Part shown: in pieces, positions 48,293 to 55,727 of the stretch | How positions within the stretch are numbered: position 1 is the stretch's first letter | How the letters are laid out: the number at the start of each line of letters is the position of its first letter | Origin: Kuafuiihalomonas sp039024635 | Lineage (GTDB): Bacteria > Myxococcota > Kuafuiibacteriia > Kuafuiibacteriales > Kuafuiibacteriaceae | Length of the DNA stretch: 64,000 bases | Assembly: GCA_039024635.1 (NCBI GenBank) | Contig: JBCCQA010000003.1 | Span: 62,001-126,000 of the forward strand | Reading direction: 5' to 3' | Position numbers and translations under genes: made by a program | Notes under the pieces: generated by a model | Database searches by the model: none | What the model saw: only the letters and a program-made list of their open reading frames with translations | Told to the model about the DNA's origin: nothing

Positions 48293-48762
48293 TCCGGTCG
48301 CTGGTAGGTGCCGGAGCGGCCTCCCGACTTGTGGACCAGCACCACCTCTCGGAGAGAGATGTCGCGCCGTACGCCCTTGCACATGTCGTACACGGTCAGC
48401 GCAGCCACCGAGGCCCCTGTCATCGCCTCCATCTCGACCCCGGTGGGCCCGACCGTCTCGACCCGACAGCGGATCTTGAGCGAATCGTCCCCCGATGTAT
48501 CGAGCTCGATGCGTGCGTGGGTCAGGGGCAGGGGATGGGCCAAGGGAATCAGCTCGGCGCAGCGCTTGGTGGCCGCGATGCCCGCGATGCGGGCCAGAGC
48601 CAGTGCGTCGCCCTTGGCGAGGGCGCCTCCCCGCAGCGCCTCCATCAGCCTTGATCCGACCCATAGGACGGCTTCTGCTTCGGCGGTCCGCTTGGTAGAG
48701 GGCTTGTCCGAGACGTCGACCATGCGGACCGCCCCATTTTCGTCCAGGTGGTTGAATCCCAT
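48289..48762 (-). CDS. moaC: Molybdenum cofactor biosynthesis protein MoaC
   Basis: Cyclic pyranopterin monophosphate synthase, second step of molybdopterin synthesis. Its 157 residues show the signatures KRCAELIPLAHP and VETVGPTGVEMEAMTGAS plus VYDMCK. The ATG at 48762 gives the usual length; the upstream 34 codons of the frame are not conserved. Its stop overlaps the convergent HEAT-like gene by 4 bases. No other moa or moe gene is in the window. Confidence 0.95.
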   Translation of the reverse strand: MGFNHLDENGAVRMVDVSDKPSTKRTAEAEAVLWVGSRLMEALRGGALAKGDALALARIAGIAATKRCAELIPLAHPLPLTHARIELDTSGDDSLKIRCRVETVGPTGVEMEAMTGASVAALTVYDMCKGVRRDISLREVVLVHKSGGRSGTYQRPD

Positions 48763-48897
48763 GTCTGCAGTCTGGTCCGGGTCCCACCGGCTGTCAGCCT
48801 TCCTAGTGTGCGAGCACAAAGTTCTGATCACTTGTCGTCGGACCTGAAACGGATCGAACTCCATGACCGGCCCACTAGCCAGTGCTACGATGCCGGG

Positions 48898-49752
48898 GTG
48901 AAGCAGTGGCTTCCGTGGGTCCTCTGCCTATGGCCGAGCCTCGCCCAAGGCCAAAACTTCGAATGCTCCCCGGCCACGGGCTCGTCCTTCACCCAAGTCT
49001 GGACCGACAGCAATCGCTGCATCCCCGTGGCCGTCGGGCGCCAGGGGGCCTTGGTTCGAGAGCGAGCGTCGATCGTGGAGTCCGCCTTTCGCCGGTGGTC
49101 TCGCTCGCCATGCTCGGACGTGGAGTTCGAGTTTCGGGGCGAGACCAGCGCACCCATCGGCTTCGACCCCCGTCTTCGCGATAACGAGAACGTCGTCCTC
49201 TCCACCAACGACGCCGATATGTTGGCGATGTTCGGGGACCGACGTCTCCTGGCCGTGACCCTCACATCCTTCTCCACCGCCACGGGAGAGATCTTCGACG
49301 CAGACATCATCGTCAACGATGCGCTGTTCGACTTCGAACAGGTCGGCGACCCCAACAGCTGCGCCGCCAGCGGAGAGGAGGTCTTCGACCTCGAGAACAC
49401 GCTGGCCCACGAGGTCGGCCACCTCCTTGGCTTCGCCCACAACGAGGACGAGAGTTCGACCTTGTTCGGAAGCTCTCCCGCCTGCGAAGTCCAGAAGCGC
49501 AGCTTAGCGCCCATCGACGTCGACGGTCTGTGCGCGGTCTATCCAGCCGAGGGAAGCAGCCAAGCTTGCCGAGCTCCTGATAGCTACGAGGTCGGTGATA
49601 CCGGACCCTTTCGGAATCAGTGTCGAGGGGGCTGCCAGTGCCGAGATTCCGGACGGCGCGAGGAGAACAGCCTGTGGCTCTTGTTGGGTCTGGCTCTCTT
49701 GATGGCGGCCCGGCACACACCATGGTGCAGAGCAGGCCTCAGCGGAAGATGA
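48898..49752 (+). CDS. Matrixin-like metalloprotease with MYXO-CTERM-like tail
   Basis: A 284-residue secreted zinc protease. After the signal peptide (LPWVLCLWPSLAQG) the catalytic motif HEVGHLLGFAH lies at 171-181. The C-terminus has a Cys cluster (QCRGGCQCRDSG, 241-252), a hydrophobic helix (LWLLLGLALLMA) and a basic end. This matches the MYXO-CTERM type of sorting signal, where a Cys precedes a helix and arginines. Unusually, a further 14 residues follow the first basic residue. The GTG at 48898 is chosen to place the signal peptide first. The last 14 bases overlap the convergent FHA gene. Confidence 0.8.
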   Translation: MKQWLPWVLCLWPSLAQGQNFECSPATGSSFTQVWTDSNRCIPVAVGRQGALVRERASIVESAFRRWSRSPCSDVEFEFRGETSAPIGFDPRLRDNENVVLSTNDADMLAMFGDRRLLAVTLTSFSTATGEIFDADIIVNDALFDFEQVGDPNSCAASGEEVFDLENTLAHEVGHLLGFAHNEDESSTLFGSSPACEVQKRSLAPIDVDGLCAVYPAEGSSQACRAPDSYEVGDTGPFRNQCRGGCQCRDSGRREENSLWLLLGLALLMAARHTPWCRAGLSGR

Positions 49753-50305
49753 ACTTCAGGACCTCTTCCGAGATCATGTACTCGTCGCCGTCGGTGATCC
49801 GCTCCTTCTGGATGCGGATGCCGTCTTTCCACACGCCATTCGCCGAGCCGAGATCCTCGATGTAGTACTCACCGTTCTCCCGAGACACGCCGCCGTGCTG
49901 TCGGGACACCTTCGAGCTCGGGATGACGAGATCGCAGGTGCGACTCCGGCCGATGATGAAGGTGTCCTTGTCGACCTTCTGCATGTCGCCCCCGGAGTTG
50001 ACGATGAACAGGGACTTGGGTTTGGGCTCAGGCCTTGGTGCGGGTCGCGGCGCAGGGGAGGCCCGACGGTCGATGGGACCAGTCGCCCCCCGGTCGGGCG
50101 CCGTACTGCCGTTGGCTCGGGGACGCGCCTCAGGGGGATCGGCCCGAGTGGTGGTCGGAGCCAGGAAATTCAGCCGCCGAGCGTACTCGTAGATTGCCTG
50201 GTTGACGATCGCATCCCGGTCCAGGCCAGAGTCTTCGGCGATCCGGGACATGCAGTCCCAGAGATGGTCCGCAACTTCGAGTTCACGGAGCGTACGGCGA
50301 ACCAT
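49739..50305 (-). CDS. FHA-domain protein with ribbon-helix-helix-like N-terminus
   Basis: A 188-residue cytoplasmic protein. The N-terminal 50 residues (RRTLRELEVADHLWDCMSRI and DAIVNQAIYEYARR) look like a ribbon-helix-helix or related helical domain. A Pro/Arg-rich linker then leads to an FHA domain (about 105-188) with GRSRTCDLVI, SSKVSRQH and LGSANGVW, which reads phosphothreonine. It may be a substrate or reader of Ser/Thr kinases such as the one at 44148-46349. The open frame extends further upstream, but the ATG at 50305 is preferred. It is divergent from a lipoprotein gene with only 21 bases between starts. Confidence 0.75.
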   Translation of the reverse strand: MVRRTLRELEVADHLWDCMSRIAEDSGLDRDAIVNQAIYEYARRLNFLAPTTTRADPPEARPRANGSTAPDRGATGPIDRRASPAPRPAPRPEPKPKSLFIVNSGGDMQKVDKDTFIIGRSRTCDLVIPSSKVSRQHGGVSRENGEYYIEDLGSANGVWKDGIRIQKERITDGDEYMISEEVLKFIFR

Positions 50306-50326
50306 AGCGCTTCGAAGATTGGTCCA

Positions 50327-50794
50327 ATGCGATCTGCTGTCAACGCGAGCATCCTGCTGCTGACCGCCTGTGTCCCAGCTGACCTCCGAGATCAGCACGC
50401 CTCCCGGGTAGAGAGCTACATCCCGAGCGCCTTCAGCCCCGCCGACGCCCAGTACACAGACCCCAACCGGGGGCTGGGGCCCCCGGACGGCCGAACGGTG
50501 GCACTGGACCGGAGCGCGCTGCTGGTTCTCCGCTTCTTTCGGCCCATTCCGAATGGCCCCGGCCCGGACCTCCGCGTCCATGAGCTGGGTGAGGACGGGG
50601 CTCAGGCAAAGATTGGGGTCAGCGAGGAGGGGACCGTATTCATGGAGTTCGAGGGCTTTGCGGAAGGTCTGACCAGCGACTTCGACCTGGAGGCGCTCGG
50701 GCTGTCCCAGGCCGCTTTCGTGCGGGTGCGCGGACTGGACCAAGCCGGGGTGGAGCCGGGCTTCGACCTGGATGCGCTGGAGGCCTTGCATTGA
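50327..50794 (+). CDS. Small lipoprotein
   Basis: A 155-residue protein with a lipobox (SILLLTAC, Cys at about 15). The mature part has a beta-rich domain with GLGPPDGRTVALDRSALLVL and ends with ALH. No family recognised. The TGA overlaps the TTG start of hemW as TTGA, so the two genes are coupled. The starts of this gene and the divergent FHA gene are 21 bases apart. Confidence 0.6.
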   Translation: MRSAVNASILLLTACVPADLRDQHASRVESYIPSAFSPADAQYTDPNRGLGPPDGRTVALDRSALLVLRFFRPIPNGPGPDLRVHELGEDGAQAKIGVSEEGTVFMEFEGFAEGLTSDFDLEALGLSQAAFVRVRGLDQAGVEPGFDLDALEALH

Positions 50795-51957
50795 GGGTAC
50801 CGGCTAGCCCCGAGGACTTCGGGGTCTACGTCCATTTTCCGTTTTGTGCGTCGAAGTGCCCGTACTGCGACTTCAATAGCCACGTCGCCGACCACGACGA
50901 CGAGGCCTACGCCGACGTCATCCTCCAGGAGCTGGAGCGTCGGCGGGCGGACTGCCCCGATCGACCGGCACGCACCGTGTTCTTCGGGGGGGGGACGCCG
51001 AGCCGTTGGGCGCCGAGGTCGGTGGGGCGGGTTTTGGCCGGGATCGAGGCGTGCTTCGGCCTCGACCCCGAAGTCGAGATAACGCTGGAAGCCAACCCAG
51101 GCTCGGTGGAGCAAGCTCGACTGGCGGACTTTGCTGCCTCCGGCATCAACAGGTTCTCCATTGGCTGCCAAAGCTTCGACGATCACGAGCTCGCATGGCT
51201 GGGCCGTCAGCATTCGGGCGACGCCGCCCACCGGGCGGTCGAAAGCGCGCTGGCGACGGGTGCGCGCGTGAGCCTCGACATCATGTACGGGCTGCCCGGC
51301 CAGTCCGAGGCGGCGGCTCTGCGAACGGCAGAGCTCGGCGCGGGTTTGGGGGTCGAACACGTGGCGGCCTACGCCCTGGTCGTGGAGCCCCAGACCGTGC
51401 TCGCTCACAGGGTGGCCCTGAAGGTCGTCCAGCCGATGGCCGACGACGATCAAGCCGAGCTCTACCAGCTAGTGACGGCACGCCTAGAGGCCAGGGGCCT
51501 GGCCCGATACGAAGTGTCCAACTACGCCCAGCCCGGAAAGGAATCCCTTCACAACGCCCTGTATTGGTTGGGTGCGCGCTACTTGGGACTGGGCGCCGGC
51601 GCCCATGGGTACCTGAATGGCTACCGCTACGAAAACCTAAGGAGTCCCACTGGCTATGGTCGTGCCGTCCTACAGGGCGATTCCATGGAGCGAGACCGAC
51701 GACCCCTCGACGCATTGGAGGCCCTGAGAGACCGATGCACGGTCGCCCTTCGTAGCCGCTGGGGCATCGAGAAGGAGGCCTTTCGCAACCCCTGTCTTCC
51801 ACATGGGGCGGAGGGTCGGGTGCGCGAGGCGCTCTCGCCCATCAAAGCCGCAGGCTGGATTGCGGAGTCGAAGCACCGTTGGTATCCAACGGAACAAGGC
51901 TATGCTTTCAGTGATGCCTGTGCCGTTGCGCTGTTGGGGGCCTTGGACAGAGGCTGA
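50791..51957 (+). CDS. hemW: Heme chaperone / radical SAM protein HemW
   Basis: Radical SAM protein of 388 residues of the HemN/HemW group. The 4Fe-4S cysteines are CASKCPYC (19, 23, 26). FFGGGTPS, EANPGS and the heme-ligand block HNALYWLG are also present. HemW delivers heme to respiratory enzymes and does not make protoporphyrinogen itself. The TTG start overlaps the lipoprotein stop; there is no better start nearby. Its end lies 5 bases from the convergent barrel gene. Confidence 0.9.
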   Translation: MRVPASPEDFGVYVHFPFCASKCPYCDFNSHVADHDDEAYADVILQELERRRADCPDRPARTVFFGGGTPSRWAPRSVGRVLAGIEACFGLDPEVEITLEANPGSVEQARLADFAASGINRFSIGCQSFDDHELAWLGRQHSGDAAHRAVESALATGARVSLDIMYGLPGQSEAAALRTAELGAGLGVEHVAAYALVVEPQTVLAHRVALKVVQPMADDDQAELYQLVTARLEARGLARYEVSNYAQPGKESLHNALYWLGARYLGLGAGAHGYLNGYRYENLRSPTGYGRAVLQGDSMERDRRPLDALEALRDRCTVALRSRWGIEKEAFRNPCLPHGAEGRVREALSPIKAAGWIAESKHRWYPTEQGYAFSDACAVALLGALDRG

Positions 51958-51962
51958 GCGAC

Positions 51963-53306
51963 TCAGAGAGGGAAAGCACGATTCCAACGAAGCCCGAGCT
52001 GGACCAACACCTGCGGGAAGGCCAAATCGAAGCCCAAGTCCGCGTTTTCTGGGGTGTTCTCTTGGTTTCGGATGGGGAAGAACTGTCGAGTCAAGGCTCG
52101 CCCCGACACCCCAAGCGTCGCCGACCACTCCTCACTGAGCCGTCGGACGATCGAGAGGCTCACCTGAAACCCGCCTTGGAGGATCGGACGAGAGCCAGGG
52201 GCCGCTTGGGCCCTGAAAGCAGGCGCATCCACCAAGCTGAAGACCGACGCAGCAGCAGAGAGCGACCAGTCCTGGTCGAAGCGGGCGAAGAAGAAGAGCG
52301 TCAGCCGCAGATTGGGAACGGCCCGACCCAGCAGCACGTTCAACTGCGGCGCCAAAGAGACTTCACTGGCCAAGCGATAGCTTAGTCTTTCTCGAGGCGG
52401 CTCGAAGTAGGTCAGGCGAAGGTTCGCGGCGGGAAAGCCGGAGACGCGGTCACTGGCGGGTTGGCCGGTCAACTCTTCCGTGGGGACATTGAAGAAAGCA
52501 CCGGCGCGCATGATGACTTCCCATTTGCGACTCAAGATCCGGCGAAAACGTCCTTCTCCCGTCAGAATCAGGGAACTCTGGCCAAGCACATCCGTTCCGT
52601 CCGGGTTGGACAGGCTGAATCCAGCGTACTGGGAGCTGAGGCCAGCCCCCAAGAAGGTGCGGCGAGAGGCGGCCCAATCCGAGAAGGCGCTTCCGAGGAC
52701 GGAAAGCACGCGCGGCAGACCCACGACTTCGTTCCCATTGACGTCGAAGGCTTCGTTGGAGGTGAAGCCCGATCTTGCTTCAGCCCCCCAGCTGAATCTC
52801 CGTCCGGCGAGGCCCGAAAGACCGAACCCTCCATTGACGCTCGTCGACTGAAAGAAGGCGGTCCCCTCAGGAATCGCCTGGCTCTGCTCTTCGAGGCTGT
52901 CGACGTCTTGAGCGAAACCAATGTTGTCCCGCCGGGAAAAAACCCCACGTGCGTCCAAGCTGAGCTCGAGGGTCGGCAGCAGATCGAAGCTTCCCCGGGC
53001 ATCACCCCCGAAGCCTCCGAAGAATAGGACCGACCGCTGCCCATCTACCGATTGAATTCCGTCACCGAATTGGGTCGAAGCATTGCCATCGATGCCCAAA
53101 CCCCAGCTCGACCGGCGTTGAATCCCAACGAGGGCGCTTCTCACGCGCCCCCGGACTTGTCCGCCTGCCCGGTCCGTCTGGGCGTCCGCTCCAGCGCCCG
53201 GCGTACCCAGCAGCCCACCTCCGGTCGTCGTCTCGGCCGAAAGTTTGAGCGAGGTGTCTGACTGGGCAGTGAGCATCAACGCCAGGAGGGTGGCGCCCGT
53301 CATCAC
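51963..53306 (-). CDS. Outer-membrane beta-barrel partner of a short OPX protein
   Basis: A 447-residue exported protein. A signal peptide (TGATLLALMLTAQS) leads to a long series of amphipathic strands, with alternating aromatic and small residues, to a C-terminal barrel strand ending LGLRWNRAFPL. It is translated by overlap from the polysaccharide export gene upstream; GTG at 53306 and ATG at 53303 are both possible starts. In Myxococcus xanthus, short OPX proteins work with separate beta-barrels to move polysaccharide across the outer membrane, and this pair fits that arrangement. Confidence 0.7.
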   Translation of the reverse strand: MMTGATLLALMLTAQSDTSLKLSAETTTGGGLLGTPGAGADAQTDRAGGQVRGRVRSALVGIQRRSSWGLGIDGNASTQFGDGIQSVDGQRSVLFFGGFGGDARGSFDLLPTLELSLDARGVFSRRDNIGFAQDVDSLEEQSQAIPEGTAFFQSTSVNGGFGLSGLAGRRFSWGAEARSGFTSNEAFDVNGNEVVGLPRVLSVLGSAFSDWAASRRTFLGAGLSSQYAGFSLSNPDGTDVLGQSSLILTGEGRFRRILSRKWEVIMRAGAFFNVPTEELTGQPASDRVSGFPAANLRLTYFEPPRERLSYRLASEVSLAPQLNVLLGRAVPNLRLTLFFFARFDQDWSLSAAASVFSLVDAPAFRAQAAPGSRPILQGGFQVSLSIVRRLSEEWSATLGVSGRALTRQFFPIRNQENTPENADLGFDLAFPQVLVQLGLRWNRAFPL

Positions 53307-53878
53307 TCGACTACCAAGGTGTCGCCGTCACGTAGCTCGAAGTCGAGGCTCTTGACTTCGCCGCCTGTGAGGTCCTCGTAGCGAAAACGAACCCGCTTGC
53401 CGGCGCCGGAACGGACGACGTAGATGCCGGAGCGGTCGGCGAATTCAGTCAAGCCCCCAGCTTGGGCGAGGACGGCCAGGATGTTGTCGACACCGCTGAT
53501 TTCGTAGGTTCCTGGGCTTCGCACCTCGCCGATGATGCCCACTTTGAGCAGCCTGGTTTGACTCATCGAGACGGTGACCCGAGGCTCGATGACGATTCCG
53601 TCGAGCTTCTTGATCAGGAGTTTCTGAACCTGAATGGAAGTCTTGCCTTCGACCTGAACGGGTCCGACGACGGGCATCAGGATGGTGCCGTCCCGGCGGA
53701 CTTTGAGGTCCCCCGACAAGCTCTCCTGTCCAGTAACCTGCACCGTCACCGCGTCCGAGGGTCTGAGCCGGCCATCCGTCTCGGCAGGCGGGAGGTCGGT
53801 GGCCCAGACGTACGGGTAGCCGGACGCGCAGCCTGCGACCAGGAACGGAATGACAAAGGCTCCTCTGGAAGCTCTCAT
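53303..53878 (-). CDS. Short OPX-type polysaccharide export lipoprotein (Wza-like)
   Basis: A 191-residue lipoprotein with lipobox FLVAGC (Cys17). The N-terminal part is the polysaccharide-export (Poly_export) domain (RPSDAVTVQVTGQESLSGDL and PVVGPVQVEG). A SLBB domain follows (KVGIIGEVRSPGTYEISGVD). The C-terminal helical domain IV of E. coli Wza, which forms the outer-membrane pore, is missing. AAGGGAC lies just before the ATG at 53878. It is coupled to the beta-barrel gene downstream, which could supply the pore. Confidence 0.88.
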   Translation of the reverse strand: MRASRGAFVIPFLVAGCASGYPYVWATDLPPAETDGRLRPSDAVTVQVTGQESLSGDLKVRRDGTILMPVVGPVQVEGKTSIQVQKLLIKKLDGIVIEPRVTVSMSQTRLLKVGIIGEVRSPGTYEISGVDNILAVLAQAGGLTEFADRSGIYVVRSGAGKRVRFRYEDLTGGEVKSLDFELRDGDTLVVE

Positions 53879-53972
53879 GTCCCTTCGACTTTGCATGCCC
53901 TGGTCCCCAATCCAAGTCGCGTCCCTGACTTGACGACAGGCCCCTATTGACCTGCAGAATGAAGTGTAGGTG

Positions 53973-55061
53973 ATGCGGGACGAGCTCGTACTCAGCGAAC
54001 GGCAGCGAGACATCCTCACCGCGGTGGTCGAGGATTTCATCGCCACCGCCGAACCCGTGGGGAGCCGGACACTGACCCGCCGTCGGAGCCTCGGCCTGTC
54101 CCCCGCCACCGTCCGAAACACCATGGCGGACCTGGAGGACTTGGGGCTCCTGTCGGCGCCCCACGCCTCGGCCGGCCGCATCCCGACCCTGGCCGGCTTC
54201 CGTATCTACGTAGAGAGGCTCGCCTTGCGGGGTCGAATCTCCAGCCGAGACCGGGAGCTGGTCCACACCCTCACGGGAGCCGTGGGTACGGGTGACACGA
54301 GCCAAGTGCTGAGGGAGGCCGGCCGGGTCTTGAGCACGGTCTCTCGCCACGCCTCCTTGGTGCTGATGCCCAGCTTGGAGGAGGTGGTCTTCGAATCCAT
54401 CCAGTTCATGCCCCTTCGGGATTCCATGATTTTGGCCGTCTTCGTGGCCAAGAGCGGCTTCATCCAGCACCGGGTCATCGACGCCGGCGTCGGCACGGAT
54501 CGAGACGAACTCACCCGCATGTCGAACTATCTGGGTTCACTGCTCGGCGGAAAGCGGCTGGTCGAGGTGAGAGTCGAGATCCTGCGCTCGATGAACGACG
54601 AGCGAGCAAGAGCCGACGTGATGATGAGGAGTGCTCTTCTCCTGGGTCAAAAGGCCCTGGGCGACGAAGCGGAGGTCACGGTCCTCTTGGAGGGTGAGCG
54701 GACCTTCCTCGACCAGCCCGAGTTCGCGGACATCCAGCGCATGCGGAAGCTGCTCCGCGCCTTCGAGGAGAAGACGCTGCTACTCAAGCTCCTGGATGCA
54801 GCCACGTCCTCGCCGATCGGAGCCCAAGCCGCCTCTTCGGCCGAGACCGCGGTTGTGCTGGGCAGCGAGAGCAACGAGCGAGATCTGGCTGACTTGGCCG
54901 CCGTCACGGCGACCTATGCCACCGGGGATGGGGCCGCAGGTCGGGTGGGGATCGTCGGACCCACCCGAATGAACTACGGCCGGGTGATTCCTCTCGTCGA
55001 GCTGACGGCCCAGGCCGTTTCCCAGACGCTGAGCCCCGACGTAGACGATGATGAGGACTGA
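53973..55061 (+). CDS. hrcA: Heat-inducible transcription repressor HrcA
   Basis: Repressor of 362 residues. The N-terminal winged helix has LSERQRDILTAVVEDFIATA and TVRNTMADLEDLGLL, followed by SAGRIPT. The C-terminal part shows FDQPEFADIQRM-like and GIVGPTRMNY segments typical of HrcA. It normally binds the CIRCE operator in heat-shock operons. I could not find the canonical TTAGCACTC...GAGTGCTAA element before hrcA, grpE or dnaK. ATG at 53973 is preferred; a GTG directly before it is possible. Confidence 0.95.
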   Translation: MRDELVLSERQRDILTAVVEDFIATAEPVGSRTLTRRRSLGLSPATVRNTMADLEDLGLLSAPHASAGRIPTLAGFRIYVERLALRGRISSRDRELVHTLTGAVGTGDTSQVLREAGRVLSTVSRHASLVLMPSLEEVVFESIQFMPLRDSMILAVFVAKSGFIQHRVIDAGVGTDRDELTRMSNYLGSLLGGKRLVEVRVEILRSMNDERARADVMMRSALLLGQKALGDEAEVTVLLEGERTFLDQPEFADIQRMRKLLRAFEEKTLLLKLLDAATSSPIGAQAASSAETAVVLGSESNERDLADLAAVTATYATGDGAAGRVGIVGPTRMNYGRVIPLVELTAQAVSQTLSPDVDDDED

Positions 55062-55062
55062 T

Positions 55063-55079
55063 CCGAGGCGGATCCTCGG
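55063..55079 (+). terminator. 6-bp hairpin between hrcA and grpE
   Basis: CCGAGG-CGGAT-CCTCGG starts two bases after the hrcA stop. There is no T run, so it may slow or process the transcript rather than end it. Confidence 0.35.
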
Positions 55080-55115
55080 CTTGCCTGCAATCCAGGCCCA
55101 TGACAGCTTCGGCGG

Positions 55116-55727
55116 GTGAACGACCGTGCTCCGGAGAATTCTTCCGAGTCCGAGGAGCGGCCCGACGAGGCCGCTGAGAGCCATGGCACAGACCCTGAGG
55201 CCGAGCTCGTAGAAACCCGTCAGGCTCTGGAGGAAGAGCTCGCAAAGGTTCGCGCCGAAGGCGAGGACATCAAGAACAAGTGGCTGCGATCGGCAGCCGA
55301 CTTGGAGAACTACAAGAAGCGTTCGGTCAAAGAGCGGGAAGAGGCAGTGCGGTTTGGGAACGAACGGCTGTTGAAAGACTTTTTGCCGGTCTTCGACGAT
55401 CTCGACCGAGCGCTGGAGATGTTGGGCCAGGCCCAAGACGAAGCGTCGCAGAAACTAGTTGAAGGCATGGAGCTCGTTCGTAAGAAGTTCCTGTCTCAGC
55501 TGGAGAAGCACGGCGTAGTCAGCTTCGAGAGCAAAGGCGAAACCTTCGACCCAGCGCTCCACGACGCCATTCAGCAGTCCCACGACCCTGAACTGGAATC
55601 AGGCCGTGTAATGGCCGAGGTCCAACGAGGCTTCAAGCTTAACGACCGACTCTTGCGACCGGCCATGGTCGTCGTCTCTCTCGGACCGGCGCCAGGCACA
55701 GAGGGCGAGGAGGCCGCTGACGCATGA
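55116..55727 (+). CDS. grpE: Nucleotide exchange factor GrpE
   Basis: Exchange factor for DnaK, 203 residues. An acidic N-terminus and a long coiled coil precede the core: WLRSAADLENYKKRSVKERE, FLPVFDDLDRALEM and FDPALHDAIQQ. The tail RLLRPAMVVVS closes the beta domain. It begins at a GTG 55 bases after hrcA and overlaps dnaK as ATGA, so the three form a heat-shock operon. Confidence 0.95.
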   Translation: MNDRAPENSSESEERPDEAAESHGTDPEAELVETRQALEEELAKVRAEGEDIKNKWLRSAADLENYKKRSVKEREEAVRFGNERLLKDFLPVFDDLDRALEMLGQAQDEASQKLVEGMELVRKKFLSQLEKHGVVSFESKGETFDPALHDAIQQSHDPELESGRVMAEVQRGFKLNDRLLRPAMVVVSLGPAPGTEGEEAADA

